A DNA stretch of 50,503 nucleotides from Vibrio sp. MedPE-SWchi (GTDB lineage Bacteria > Pseudomonadota > Gammaproteobacteria > Enterobacterales > Vibrionaceae), in contig MPDB01000015.1 of assembly GCA_001874155.1 (NCBI GenBank), forward strand, positions 1 through 50,503, given 5' to 3'. Shown here in pieces: positions 35,035 through 42,919 of the stretch. Below the pieces are notes generated by a model. It searched no databases, had not been told where the DNA came from, and saw only the letters and a list, made by a program, of their open reading frames with translations. Every line of letters starts with the position of its first letter. The stretch's first letter is position 1. The position numbers and the translations under genes are program-made.

Positions 35035-35862
35035 ATGACCATCGCTGACAACCATTCACAATTCAATATTGTCGCCTCTGACCTTGATGGCACACTCTTG
35101 GCGCCCAACCATAAACTCAGTGATTTCACTAAGCGCACCTTAAAAGAACTGCATGAGAAAGGGTTAACTTTCGTCTTCGCAACGGGTCGCCATCACGTTG
35201 ATGTCGCGGGTATTCGTGAACAAGTAGGTATTCCGGCTTACATGGTGACCTCGAATGGTGCCCGTGTTCATGACCAAAACGATCAGCTGATGTACAGCAA
35301 AAATGTGCCTGAGCACCTTATTCAGCCTGTTATTGACCTCATTAAGCAAGACCCTGATATCATGATTCACATGTACCAAAATGATGAGTGGCTTCTCAAT
35401 AAAGAAGATGAGGTTCTTAAAAACTTTCATGATGAATCTGGCTTCTCTTACAGAGTCTTTGATGTTGATAATGCGCCTGTCGATGGTATCGCTAAGATCT
35501 TCTTTACCCACCCAGACCACGACCACGATTACCTCGTTCAATATGAGGATAAACTCAATGCATTGTTTGGTGACGAGACAAACGTGGCGTTCTCTACTCC
35601 TTGGTGTTTAGAGGTCATGGCAGCAGAAGTATCAAAAGGTGAAGCGTTAGATGTCGTCGCCAAATCACTCAACCTAGATTTGAGTAACTGCATTGCCTTC
35701 GGTGACGGTATGAACGATGCAGAAATGCTGAGCATGGCAGGCCTTGGGCTCGTCATGGGCACGTCTCATCACAAGGTTATGGCGGCACTGCCAAATAACC
35801 CAGTAATAGGCAGCAATGCCGATGACGCTGTGGCGCATTACCTCCAAGATCATTTGATTTAG
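35035..35862 (+). CDS. yigL: Cof-type HAD phosphatase YigL
   Basis: A 275-residue HAD-superfamily type IIB phosphatase that in E. coli dephosphorylates pyridoxal phosphate and sugar phosphates. Motif I DLDGTLL (residues 15-21; nucleophile Asp15), motif II VFATGR, motif III Lys in VSKGEAL and motif IV GDGMNDAEML are present. The cap domain lies between about residues 85 and 195. It follows pldB as in E. coli and has GAGGG before its ATG. It ends at a G/C-rich terminator. Confidence 0.93.
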   Translation: MTIADNHSQFNIVASDLDGTLLAPNHKLSDFTKRTLKELHEKGLTFVFATGRHHVDVAGIREQVGIPAYMVTSNGARVHDQNDQLMYSKNVPEHLIQPVIDLIKQDPDIMIHMYQNDEWLLNKEDEVLKNFHDESGFSYRVFDVDNAPVDGIAKIFFTHPDHDHDYLVQYEDKLNALFGDETNVAFSTPWCLEVMAAEVSKGEALDVVAKSLNLDLSNCIAFGDGMNDAEMLSMAGLGLVMGTSHHKVMAALPNNPVIGSNADDAVAHYLQDHLI

Positions 35863-35918
35863 TCGTTTCAAAAAGAATTCATACCGTTCCCCCTAAGTTC
35901 AGTGTGAAAAAATGAATA

Positions 35919-35955
35919 AGCCCCAAGTACAATATGCACTTGGGGCCTATTCTTT
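35919..35955 (+). terminator. yigL terminator
   Basis: The stem GCCCCAAGT/ACTTGGGGC with a loop of about nine bases, followed by a T-rich stretch (TATTCTTT). Confidence 0.85.
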
Positions 35956-36037
35956 CGTTCTCTGACCTAACCTTGTTCTATTCCCCTCCTTCGATATGCC
36001 ATAATGTCCCCATCAGTTTGAATTCGGTGACCATTCC

Positions 36038-37072
36038 ATGAAACTTCTTAAACCTTCTGCTCTGTTGATTTCGCTCGCAGCCCTTCAAGCTTGCTCTTCT
36101 CAATCGGGATCGACGATTGAAGCCGAAGAGAACAAAGCATCACTCAATCAACCAGAGACCATACAACCGCAAACATTTGTGCTTCGTGGCCAGGTTATCA
36201 TTGGGCATGAAGTCAATAGCATCACCCCGTGTGGCAGTAATAAGCAACTTTGGTTGGCGCTTGATGAAACACAGCGTCCACTGGCGTCTCAGCTCGTTCG
36301 CTCACCATACCAACCGCTGTATGGAGAAGTGATTGGTCACCTAGCGACACCAAACCCACATGGATTTGACTCCGATTTTGAAGCTCGCTTTGTTGTCGAC
36401 CAGATTAATTTTCTTACCGCGGAAAACCCGAACCGTTGCAATCAACCCGTGAGAGCCACACGAGTTTTTGGCAACGAACCTAACTGGTCAGCGACGTTTG
36501 AAGGGCAAGATCTGGTTTTCCAACGCATGGGATTCGACGCTCAATCACTGGCAATCAAAAGCAGCGCTATCACAGCGAAAAAGCGCGAGTATTCGTTATC
36601 TGGCGGTGCGCTAGTGCTTGAAGAAAAAATCTGCAACGACTCTATGAGTGACAGCTTATACGGTTGGCGCGCAACCATGACGCTTGATGGAAAGGAATAC
36701 AAAGGTTGTGCGACCTTGTCTAATCAGGATGCAACGCGCAACTGGCAAGGTTCTTACCATGCTAAATCCACTCAATCGACTGGGTTTAGTGTTCAAATGG
36801 ATCTGCTTTCTGACCACACGGCGAATATTCAATATGATTACAACAATGGTGAGTCAGCCACCATTGAAAAAGGGTTCTGGCAGCAATTGAATAGCGAGCA
36901 AGTTCAGGTTGTGATGACCCACCACCAAAGCCAGCCTCTACGCTCTGAGCGTATCTTCACCCGCAGCGAACAACAACTCAAGGCGACCCATGAGAGAGTG
37001 GGCAATGTGGTTTACCCTATCGCCAATGGTGGGCTAACACTCTTTGAACGCTCGGCCAGCTCAGAGCAGTAA
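36038..37072 (+). CDS. COG3650-domain lipoprotein
   Basis: A 344-residue protein with a lipoprotein signal peptide; the lipobox LQAC puts the lipidated Cys at residue 19. The first half contains an OB-like segment (residues 45-130). A COG3650-type domain follows, with FGNEPNWSATF near residue 148 and a pair of Cys (KICND and GCATLS) that may form a disulfide. A META-like C-terminal region follows. The function is unknown. It is probably in the outer membrane, since the residue after Cys is Ser. It stands between yigL and the DTW gene. Confidence 0.78.
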   Translation: MKLLKPSALLISLAALQACSSQSGSTIEAEENKASLNQPETIQPQTFVLRGQVIIGHEVNSITPCGSNKQLWLALDETQRPLASQLVRSPYQPLYGEVIGHLATPNPHGFDSDFEARFVVDQINFLTAENPNRCNQPVRATRVFGNEPNWSATFEGQDLVFQRMGFDAQSLAIKSSAITAKKREYSLSGGALVLEEKICNDSMSDSLYGWRATMTLDGKEYKGCATLSNQDATRNWQGSYHAKSTQSTGFSVQMDLLSDHTANIQYDYNNGESATIEKGFWQQLNSEQVQVVMTHHQSQPLRSERIFTRSEQQLKATHERVGNVVYPIANGGLTLFERSASSEQ

Positions 37073-37121
37073 TGAAAAGCTTACTCAGTGACATGCTTGA
37101 TCCGCTCGGAAGGGTAAAACA

Positions 37122-37766
37122 ATGATCGCCTCGACACCCTGCCCACACTGTCAGCTTTCACTGCATTGCGTTTGTGATGCGGTTCCGAGCATTCAATCGC
37201 CTATCCACATCGCGCTTTTAATGCATGAGAATGAACTAAAGAGAGCAACCAACACGGGGCGTTGGTTAATGGCGAGCGTTGATAAATGCTCACAACATGT
37301 TTGGCAACGTAAAGTCCCCAACCAGAGTTTGATCGATCTGATTGAGCAGCCACATGTCGCCCCTATGATCCTATACCCAAGCGAAAACAGCGTACTGGTG
37401 ACAGAGGTACTAGCGCGCTTAAACAAAGAAGGGATAAAGGAGAATCAGAAGAGCGCATCAACCTTTGGTCAGACACTGCCATTGTTCATTATCTTGGATG
37501 GGACATGGCAAGAAGCGAAAAAAATGGTCAATAAGATCCCTTGGCTCGAACAATGTCAGCAGGTTCATCTTTTACCAACGTCTCAATCTAACTACACACT
37601 GAGGCGAAACCAGGAAGATGGCCACCTTTGCACGCTAGAAGTCGCCGCTGAACTGCTGAAACTCGTTGGTGAGAGCCGCGCAGCGTCTCAGCTAACTGAA
37701 TTCTTTAACAACTACATGAAGATTTACAGCGCAGACAAATCAGGCCATCAATTCAAGGCGAACTAA
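37122..37766 (+). CDS. DTW-domain tRNA-uridine aminocarboxypropyltransferase family protein
   Basis: A 214-residue protein of the family that transfers an aminocarboxypropyl group from SAM to uridine in tRNA (acp3U), as E. coli TapT (YfiP) does at U47. The N-terminal Cys cluster CPHC...CVC (residues 6-20) fits a zinc site, and the signature motif appears as LDGTWQEAKKM near residue 125, with YTLRRNQEDGHLCTLE downstream. Whether it is the U47 enzyme or a paralogue cannot be told. It lies 49 bases after the lipoprotein gene and may be cotranscribed. Confidence 0.88.
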   Translation: MIASTPCPHCQLSLHCVCDAVPSIQSPIHIALLMHENELKRATNTGRWLMASVDKCSQHVWQRKVPNQSLIDLIEQPHVAPMILYPSENSVLVTEVLARLNKEGIKENQKSASTFGQTLPLFIILDGTWQEAKKMVNKIPWLEQCQQVHLLPTSQSNYTLRRNQEDGHLCTLEVAAELLKLVGESRAASQLTEFFNNYMKIYSADKSGHQFKAN

Positions 37767-37830
37767 CGGCTAGCGGTTAGAAATGCGCCGTGAGAGCCTA
37801 TTGAGCGGCGCCTTCCCTTATCGGCTGTAT

Positions 37831-38544
37831 TCAAAGAGACAATAGTGAATCCAACTGGCTTATCTCTACATCAGGAAGAGTCCGGCTACGAGGATGCTGC
37901 ATTAGATTGCTGCCCTGATCGTTATACCAGCACGCTTGAAACCCATTTCTCTTAGCACCAGCAACATCGGTAATAAGATGATCGCCCACATGTAGGGTGT
38001 GCTTAGGGGCAATGTTAAGAAAGTCCGACGCTTTAGAGAACAAGTCGGGGGATGGCTTGGCTCTGCCATCAGGGCCTGCTTTCAATGTCAGCGAGAAGTA
38101 GACGTCTAGGCCAATCTTACTCACATCCACATTGCCATTCGTGATCGCAACTAATGGATACCGTTCACTCAACTGGTTGAGCACACGATGCGTCTCACTT
38201 GGCACATCAAACTGGCTACGCAGAACCAACACTTTTTCAATCGTCGCCTTTGCTGCCAGGGTTGCCTGTGCTTGCTCTAAGCCTAATAAAGCCAAGCCAT
38301 GTTTGACTTGTTCAAAACGCCAGCGAGTTACATCATGCTTAAGCATCGGATCAACCTTTGCGACATCCAGTTTCACCTGTTGCCACCACGAATAAGGCTT
38401 GGTCGCGCTTATCGGGTATTGATGATGTAACCATTGGGTAATCTCCGATTCAACTCGACGTATAATGGGGCGGTTGTCGTAAAGCGTATCATCCAGATCA
38501 AACGTCATGGCTTTAATCGGTGAAAGTCGACGATAAAAACGCAT
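37831..38544 (-). CDS. yigB: HAD-family phosphatase YigB
   Basis: A 237-residue HAD phosphatase that in E. coli dephosphorylates FMN and the riboflavin precursor 5-amino-6-ribitylamino-uracil phosphate. Motif I FDLDDTLYDN (nucleophile Asp at about 16), motif II VAITNG, motif III Lys in GRAKPSPDLF and motif IV HVGDHLITDVAGA are present. It directly abuts xerC on the same strand, as in E. coli, and is the end of the lptM-lysA-dapF-DUF484-xerC-yigB operon. Confidence 0.92.
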   Translation of the reverse strand: MRFYRRLSPIKAMTFDLDDTLYDNRPIIRRVESEITQWLHHQYPISATKPYSWWQQVKLDVAKVDPMLKHDVTRWRFEQVKHGLALLGLEQAQATLAAKATIEKVLVLRSQFDVPSETHRVLNQLSERYPLVAITNGNVDVSKIGLDVYFSLTLKAGPDGRAKPSPDLFSKASDFLNIAPKHTLHVGDHLITDVAGAKRNGFQACWYNDQGSNLMQHPRSRTLPDVEISQLDSLLSL

Positions 38545-39477
38545 CTAGGATTTATCCTTTTTCTTTGCTCGTGGGTGAGCCTGATCGTAGGCTTGCGCTA
38601 AATGTTGAAAATCGAGGTGCGTGTAAATCTGTGTCGTCGAAATGTTTTCATGCCCAAGTAATTCTTGTACTGCACGCAGGTTATTACTTGATTCTAAGAC
38701 GTGGGTAGCAAACGAGTGACGCAATTTGTGAGGGCTAATGTGACTCGCTACCCCCTGCTTTTGTCCCCATTCCGCCATGCGTTTTTGAACATTACGATGA
38801 GAGATCCGAACACCTTGTTTAGAGACAAAGAGCGCTTTTTCATCACTGTTGGCAAGATCTGAGCGATACTTCAGCCATCGACCGACCCACTCTTTGGCTT
38901 CACCAGAGAAAGGAACCTTGCGCTCCTTATCACCCTTACCAACCACTCGAATTTCCCCCGCACTGACTTTCACATCTTTAATGTTGATGTCCACCAACTC
39001 AGCCAATCGAAGCCCTGCCCCATACATCAGTTCCATCATGGCGCGATCGCGGATCGAGAGAGGATCATTGTCGTCATCAACTTCCAATAACTGCCCGACC
39101 TCATCAACATCCAGGTTCTTTGGCAATGGTCTCTGTTTGCGAGGCGCGGAGACACCCTTAGCAGGGTTAGCAGAAAGCTCGCCTCTGAGAATAAGGAAGT
39201 CGAAGAAGCTGCGTAATGAGGAAAGCCTAGTCGCAATACTGCTTGGCTTCATCCCATCACGCATGCCTTTACTCGCGAGTTGCCGAACCCAAGCGGCGTC
39301 AATCTGATCCCAATGTTCCAGACCCATTGAGACCAAGTGTTCGGCCATGGTTTCGAGTTGTTGTTTGTAATTTCGTTGGGTGTGCAGGCTTAGCCCCTTT
39401 TCGCTTCTTAGGAATTCGTAGAAGCGATTCAAAGGCTTTTGCAGGCTATTTGGAAGAGCGGCTGTAGACTCGTTCAT
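38545..39477 (-). CDS. xerC: Tyrosine recombinase XerC
   Basis: With XerD, resolves chromosome dimers at dif. The N-terminal SAM-like core-binding domain (residues about 10-95) and the catalytic domain are complete: Arg in GAGLRLAEL, Lys in GKGDKERKVP, HKLRHSFATH, the second His in LGHENIS and the nucleophile Tyr in TTQIYTH. The frame is open to 39525, but the ATG at 39477 gives 310 residues, near the E. coli length (298). It overlaps DUF484 by about 32 bases, implying coupled translation. Confidence 0.95.
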   Translation of the reverse strand: MNESTAALPNSLQKPLNRFYEFLRSEKGLSLHTQRNYKQQLETMAEHLVSMGLEHWDQIDAAWVRQLASKGMRDGMKPSSIATRLSSLRSFFDFLILRGELSANPAKGVSAPRKQRPLPKNLDVDEVGQLLEVDDDNDPLSIRDRAMMELMYGAGLRLAELVDINIKDVKVSAGEIRVVGKGDKERKVPFSGEAKEWVGRWLKYRSDLANSDEKALFVSKQGVRISHRNVQKRMAEWGQKQGVASHISPHKLRHSFATHVLESSNNLRAVQELLGHENISTTQIYTHLDFQHLAQAYDQAHPRAKKKDKS

Positions 39478-40159
39478 TATCAATTGATTTCCAAGGGAGA
39501 GTCTTAACAAGGTGGGAGACAACAAGCGCTAAGTGACGCAAAAACAGGGTATCCATATGAGGCTGGAAATGACCACCATCATCACTTGAGAACGCCAATA
39601 CTCCCACCGTACTATCTTGGCTCAAAGGCAATACGACATAAGAACCTAACTCTGGTGCTTTAGAGTGTTCACCGAGTAATTCTAGACGATCCAATTTGCG
39701 TAAACGTCCTAAATAAGCACTTTTACCATTCAAATGGTTGAGTGAAAATCGCTTAATGTATTCTTTCTCAATCGTGTATTTAGACGATGGTGCATCGACC
39801 AAGCGAATATGCGCGACCAAAGAGAGTAGAGTTGCTTTCTCCTCAATGGCTGAAAACACACTATTCAGGTCTTCACATTTCAATACGTGTTCTTGCAGAT
39901 CCATAAACTCATGGAAGGTACGATCATTTTTCGCGGCAAGAGACATCAATGTGGTGATCTCTTCTTCTAACTCTTCAATCCGTTGACGTTGGCGATTGAG
40001 CTGCACGTGCACCAATGAAACAGCACCCTGCTCTTGGTTGGGCAATGACAAGCGATCGACCAACGATCGACGTTGTAAAAAGAAGTCCGGGTTGTCTTGT
40101 AAGTATTCAGCAACCACTTCAGCGGTTAAGGCATCCGCTTCAATATGAGACAAAATCAT
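39446..40159 (-). CDS. DUF484 (GAF-like) protein
   Basis: A 237-residue protein that in gammaproteobacteria regularly precedes xerC. The N-terminal half has a coiled-coil segment (residues 53-80, LNRQRQRIEELEEEITTL) and the C-terminal half resembles a GAF domain. The function is unknown; the constant pairing with xerC suggests a related role. AAGGA precedes its ATG. It lies 45 bases after dapF. Confidence 0.9.
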   Translation of the reverse strand: MILSHIEADALTAEVVAEYLQDNPDFFLQRRSLVDRLSLPNQEQGAVSLVHVQLNRQRQRIEELEEEITTLMSLAAKNDRTFHEFMDLQEHVLKCEDLNSVFSAIEEKATLLSLVAHIRLVDAPSSKYTIEKEYIKRFSLNHLNGKSAYLGRLRKLDRLELLGEHSKAPELGSYVVLPLSQDSTVGVLAFSSDDGGHFQPHMDTLFLRHLALVVSHLVKTLPWKSIDNERVYSRSSK

Positions 40160-40204
40160 TCCTTAATTTAAATGCGTATTTCTATCAGTGTTGACAACAA
40201 ACGA

Positions 40205-41035
40205 TCAGCAGGAGAGCTGTCCATCAAAAACGTGTGTAGCAGGACCGGTCATATAAAGTGGGTGCCCAGGGCCTTGCCACTCAATTTGTAACGTACCGCC
40301 TGGAAGATGCACTGACACAGAGCTATCTAATAACCCTTGCACAATACCAACCGCAACCGCGCCACACGCGCCACTGCCACAAGCATTCGTTTCACCAGCG
40401 CCACGCTCGTACACTCGTAGGCGAACCTCGCCACGATCAACAACCTGCATAAAGCCAGCATTAACGCGTTCAGGGAAGCGTTCGTGTGACTCCAGTAACG
40501 GCCCTAATGTATCAACATCCGCCGTCTCAACATCATCGACAACCGTCACAACATGCGGGTTGCCCATACTCACTGCACCACAAAACAACGTGTGCTCATC
40601 AGTACGCAATATGTAGGTCTTCTCTACTTGCTTCGCTTTAAAAGGAATCTTGCTTGGTTCAAAGACAGGTTCGCCCATGTTGACGGTGACCTGGTCATCT
40701 TCCTCAAGGTTTAACACCATTTTGCCTTTCTTGGTGCTTACGCTGACCGAGAACTTATTCGTTAGCCCTTTCATTCGCACAAAACGAGCAAAACAGCGTG
40801 CGCCATTACCGCACTGCTCTACTTCACTGCCATCCGCATTAAAGATACGGTAATGAAAGTCTGTTTCAGGATCGTAAGGTGCTTCAACCACCAACAACTG
40901 ATCGAAGCCAATACCAGTGTGACGATTCGCCAGACGACGAATCAAATCTGGCGAAAAGAAGATGTTTTGGGTAATGCAGTCAACGACCATAAAGTCATTA
41001 CCCAAGCCGTGCATTTTAGAAAAATGGAAATGCAT
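40205..41035 (-). CDS. dapF: Diaminopimelate epimerase
   Basis: Converts LL- to meso-diaminopimelate for lysine and peptidoglycan. The two catalytic cysteines are visible: Cys73-type in [14 protein letters not shown] and Cys217-type in [13 protein letters not shown]. The 276-residue length matches E. coli (274). The frame is open to 41128, but the ATG at 41035 ([15 protein letters not shown]) is the family start. It lies ten bases after lysA, which uses its product. Confidence 0.97.
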   Translation of the reverse strand: MHFHFSKMHGLGNDFMVVDCITQNIFFSPDLIRRLANRHTGIGFDQLLVVEAPYDPETDFHYRIFNADGSEVEQCGNGARCFARFVRMKGLTNKFSVSVSTKKGKMVLNLEEDDQVTVNMGEPVFEPSKIPFKAKQVEKTYILRTDEHTLFCGAVSMGNPHVVTVVDDVETADVDTLGPLLESHERFPERVNAGFMQVVDRGEVRLRVYERGAGETNACGSGACGAVAVGIVQGLLDSSVSVHLPGGTLQIEWQGPGHPLYMTGPATHVFDGQLSC

Positions 41036-41045
41036 AGTACTGGTG

Positions 41046-42299
41046 TTACTCCGGTAAGATATTTTCAAGAGCCCATAGGCTTGATAGCTCTTCACGTTCA
41101 CGTACAAGGTGAGTTTTAGCGCCATCAACCATTACTTCAGCTGCTCGAGTTCGTGTGTTGTAGTTCGAAGACATAACAAAACCATAAGCACCCGCTGAAC
41201 GTATCGCAAGTAAATCGCCCTCAGCAAGCACTAAACTACGATCTTTACCAAGACAATCGCCTGTTTCGCAGATTGGTCCTACGATATCGTAAGTTTGAGC
41301 TTCGCCTTCTCTCGGCACAACCGGCACGATGTCTTGCCATGCTTGATAAAGAGCAGGACGCATCAAATCATTCATTGCCGCATCAATAATGGCGAAGTTT
41401 TTATGCTCGGTGTGTTTTAGAAACTCAACTTTAGTCAGTAGAATGCCCGCATTCGCAGCGATGGCACGGCCTGGTTCAAAGATAAGCTCAATATCAGGGT
41501 GATTCGATAAACGAGAAAGCAGTGCTTTAGCGTAGTCAGACGGCTGTGGCGGTTGCTCATCACGATAAACCACACCAAGACCGCCACCAACATCAAGGTG
41601 TTCAATATTAATACCGTCTATTTTCAATTGGTCGATCAGCGCAAGTAAGCGATCAGTGGCATCAATAAACGGATCTAGATCCGTCAGCTGAGAGCCAATG
41701 TGGCAATCAATACCTTGTATGTTTAGGTTCTCTAAACTCTGTGCAAATTTGTAGACAGCGGGTGCTCTATCAAACGCGATACCAAACTTATTGTCACGCA
41801 AACCAGTAGAAATGTACGGGTGCGTATTGGCATCCACATCTGGGTTAATACGTAATGAGATAGGCGCCACTACATTAAGTGACTTAGCCACTTTGTTTAA
41901 GCGCTCTAGCTCAGGCTCTGATTCAACATTGAAGCACTTAATTCCAAGTTCAAGCGCTCGCTTCATCTCTGCTTCAGTTTTTCCCACCCCTGAAAAAACA
42001 ATTTTCTTTGGATCACCACCAGCAGCCAAAACACGTTCTAATTCACCACCAGAAACAATATCAAACCCAGAGCCAATACGAGCTAACGCATTCAATACGC
42101 CTAGGTTAGAGTTCGCTTTTACTGCATAACAGACTAAATGCGGATGATCACCCACCGATTTATCAAATGCATTCCAGTGGCGCTCAAGCGTTGCACGAGA
42201 GTAAACATATAAAGGCGAGCCATATTGCTCAACTAAGCTAGTGAGTGCTGTCTCTTCAGCCCATAACTGGCCATCGTCCTGGTAGTTGAAATAATCCAA
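41046..42299 (-). CDS. lysA: Diaminopimelate decarboxylase
   Basis: A PLP enzyme that decarboxylates meso-diaminopimelate to L-lysine. A 417-residue alanine-racemase-type fold. Lys in [11 protein letters not shown] (about residue 58) binds PLP. HIGSQL, the Gly-rich phosphate loop [17 protein letters not shown] and the active-site Cys in [11 protein letters not shown] are present. It is followed by dapF and preceded by lptM with a 37-base gap. AAAGGAAAAC precedes the ATG. Confidence 0.97.
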   Translation of the reverse strand: MDYFNYQDDGQLWAEETALTSLVEQYGSPLYVYSRATLERHWNAFDKSVGDHPHLVCYAVKANSNLGVLNALARIGSGFDIVSGGELERVLAAGGDPKKIVFSGVGKTEAEMKRALELGIKCFNVESEPELERLNKVAKSLNVVAPISLRINPDVDANTHPYISTGLRDNKFGIAFDRAPAVYKFAQSLENLNIQGIDCHIGSQLTDLDPFIDATDRLLALIDQLKIDGINIEHLDVGGGLGVVYRDEQPPQPSDYAKALLSRLSNHPDIELIFEPGRAIAANAGILLTKVEFLKHTEHKNFAIIDAAMNDLMRPALYQAWQDIVPVVPREGEAQTYDIVGPICETGDCLGKDRSLVLAEGDLLAIRSAGAYGFVMSSNYNTRTRAAEVMVDGAKTHLVREREELSSLWALENILPE

Positions 42300-42336
42300 A
42301 GTGTTTTCCTTACTAAATTTGACTGATCTTTCTTAA

Positions 42337-42453
42337 TTATTGAGCTTCTTCATTCTGTGTTGCATCTTCTGGCATGTAAAGCGCACCAGTCTGCCCACAG
42401 CCTGCAAGTGTAAAAATAGAGAGCATAAATAGTGCTACAATCGATTTTTTCAT
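42337..42453 (-). CDS. lptM: Small lipoprotein LptM (YifL)
   Basis: A 38-residue lipoprotein. The signal peptide is residues 1-18 and the lipobox LAGC gives the lipidated Cys at 19. The conserved motif CGQTGALYMP follows, as in E. coli YifL/LptM (CGLKGPLYFP). E. coli LptM binds the LptD-LptE translocon and helps its oxidative maturation. GAGATG precedes the ATG at proper spacing. The longer frame (to 42552) runs into cyaY and is not coding. It is probably the first gene of the lysA-dapF operon and is divergent from cyaY. Confidence 0.88.
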   Translation of the reverse strand: MKKSIVALFMLSIFTLAGCGQTGALYMPEDATQNEEAQ

Positions 42454-42528
42454 TTTGCATCTCGTGATTATTGATTCAATGCCCCCTATAATCGCACCAC
42501 ACTCAAGAAAAGCAATAGGATAGAAGAG

Positions 42529-42843
42529 ATGAACGATACGGAATTTCATCAAGAGGTCGATTTACAGATACAGCGCATCGAAGATGCCATTGATGAGTCG
42601 GAAGCTGATATTGATTTTGAGAGCACTGGAAACGTGCTAACCCTTGAGTTTGATGACAGAAGCCAGATCATAATTAACCGCCAAGAGCCGATGCATGAGA
42701 TCTGGTTAGCCTCTAAGTCAGGGGGCTTCCATTTCAAGCAAGTTGATGAACAGTGGGTTTGCTCCAAAACAGGCATGGAGTTCTTCGCGATGGTGAAGCA
42801 AGAATGTGAAAAACATGCAGGTGAAGCGATCGAGTGGCCTTAG
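42529..42843 (+). CDS. cyaY: Frataxin-like iron-sulfur assembly protein CyaY
   Basis: A 104-residue frataxin homologue that binds iron and the cysteine desulfurase IscS and tunes Fe-S cluster assembly. The acidic ridge on the N-terminal helix (DAIDESEADIDFE) is the iron- and IscS-binding surface, and the beta-sheet block IIINRQEPMHEIWLAS is highly conserved. It is divergent from lptM and convergent with cyaA, as in E. coli. Confidence 0.97.
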   Translation: MNDTEFHQEVDLQIQRIEDAIDESEADIDFESTGNVLTLEFDDRSQIIINRQEPMHEIWLASKSGGFHFKQVDEQWVCSKTGMEFFAMVKQECEKHAGEAIEWP

Positions 42844-42877
42844 CCAACACTTTTACCAAAAATTGTAAGACACATAA

Positions 42878-42908
42878 TAAAAAGAGTACCTATAAAGTAC
42901 TCTTTTTT
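42878..42908. terminator. Bidirectional terminator between cyaY and cyaA
   Basis: The stem AAAAAGAGTAC/GTACTCTTTTTT with a CTATAAA loop and T-runs in both directions, between convergent genes. Confidence 0.93.
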
Positions 42909-42919
42909 AATGCAATTCG

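Noticed and set aside
38849..39307. A 152-codon plus-strand frame opposite xerC.
   Set aside because: Ser/Arg/Pro-rich shadow of a well-supported gene; no signals.
42337..42552. A 71-codon frame on the minus strand covering lptM.
   Set aside because: Its first 33 codons run upstream into cyaY, and the lipoprotein signal peptide starts at 42453 behind its own ribosome binding site.
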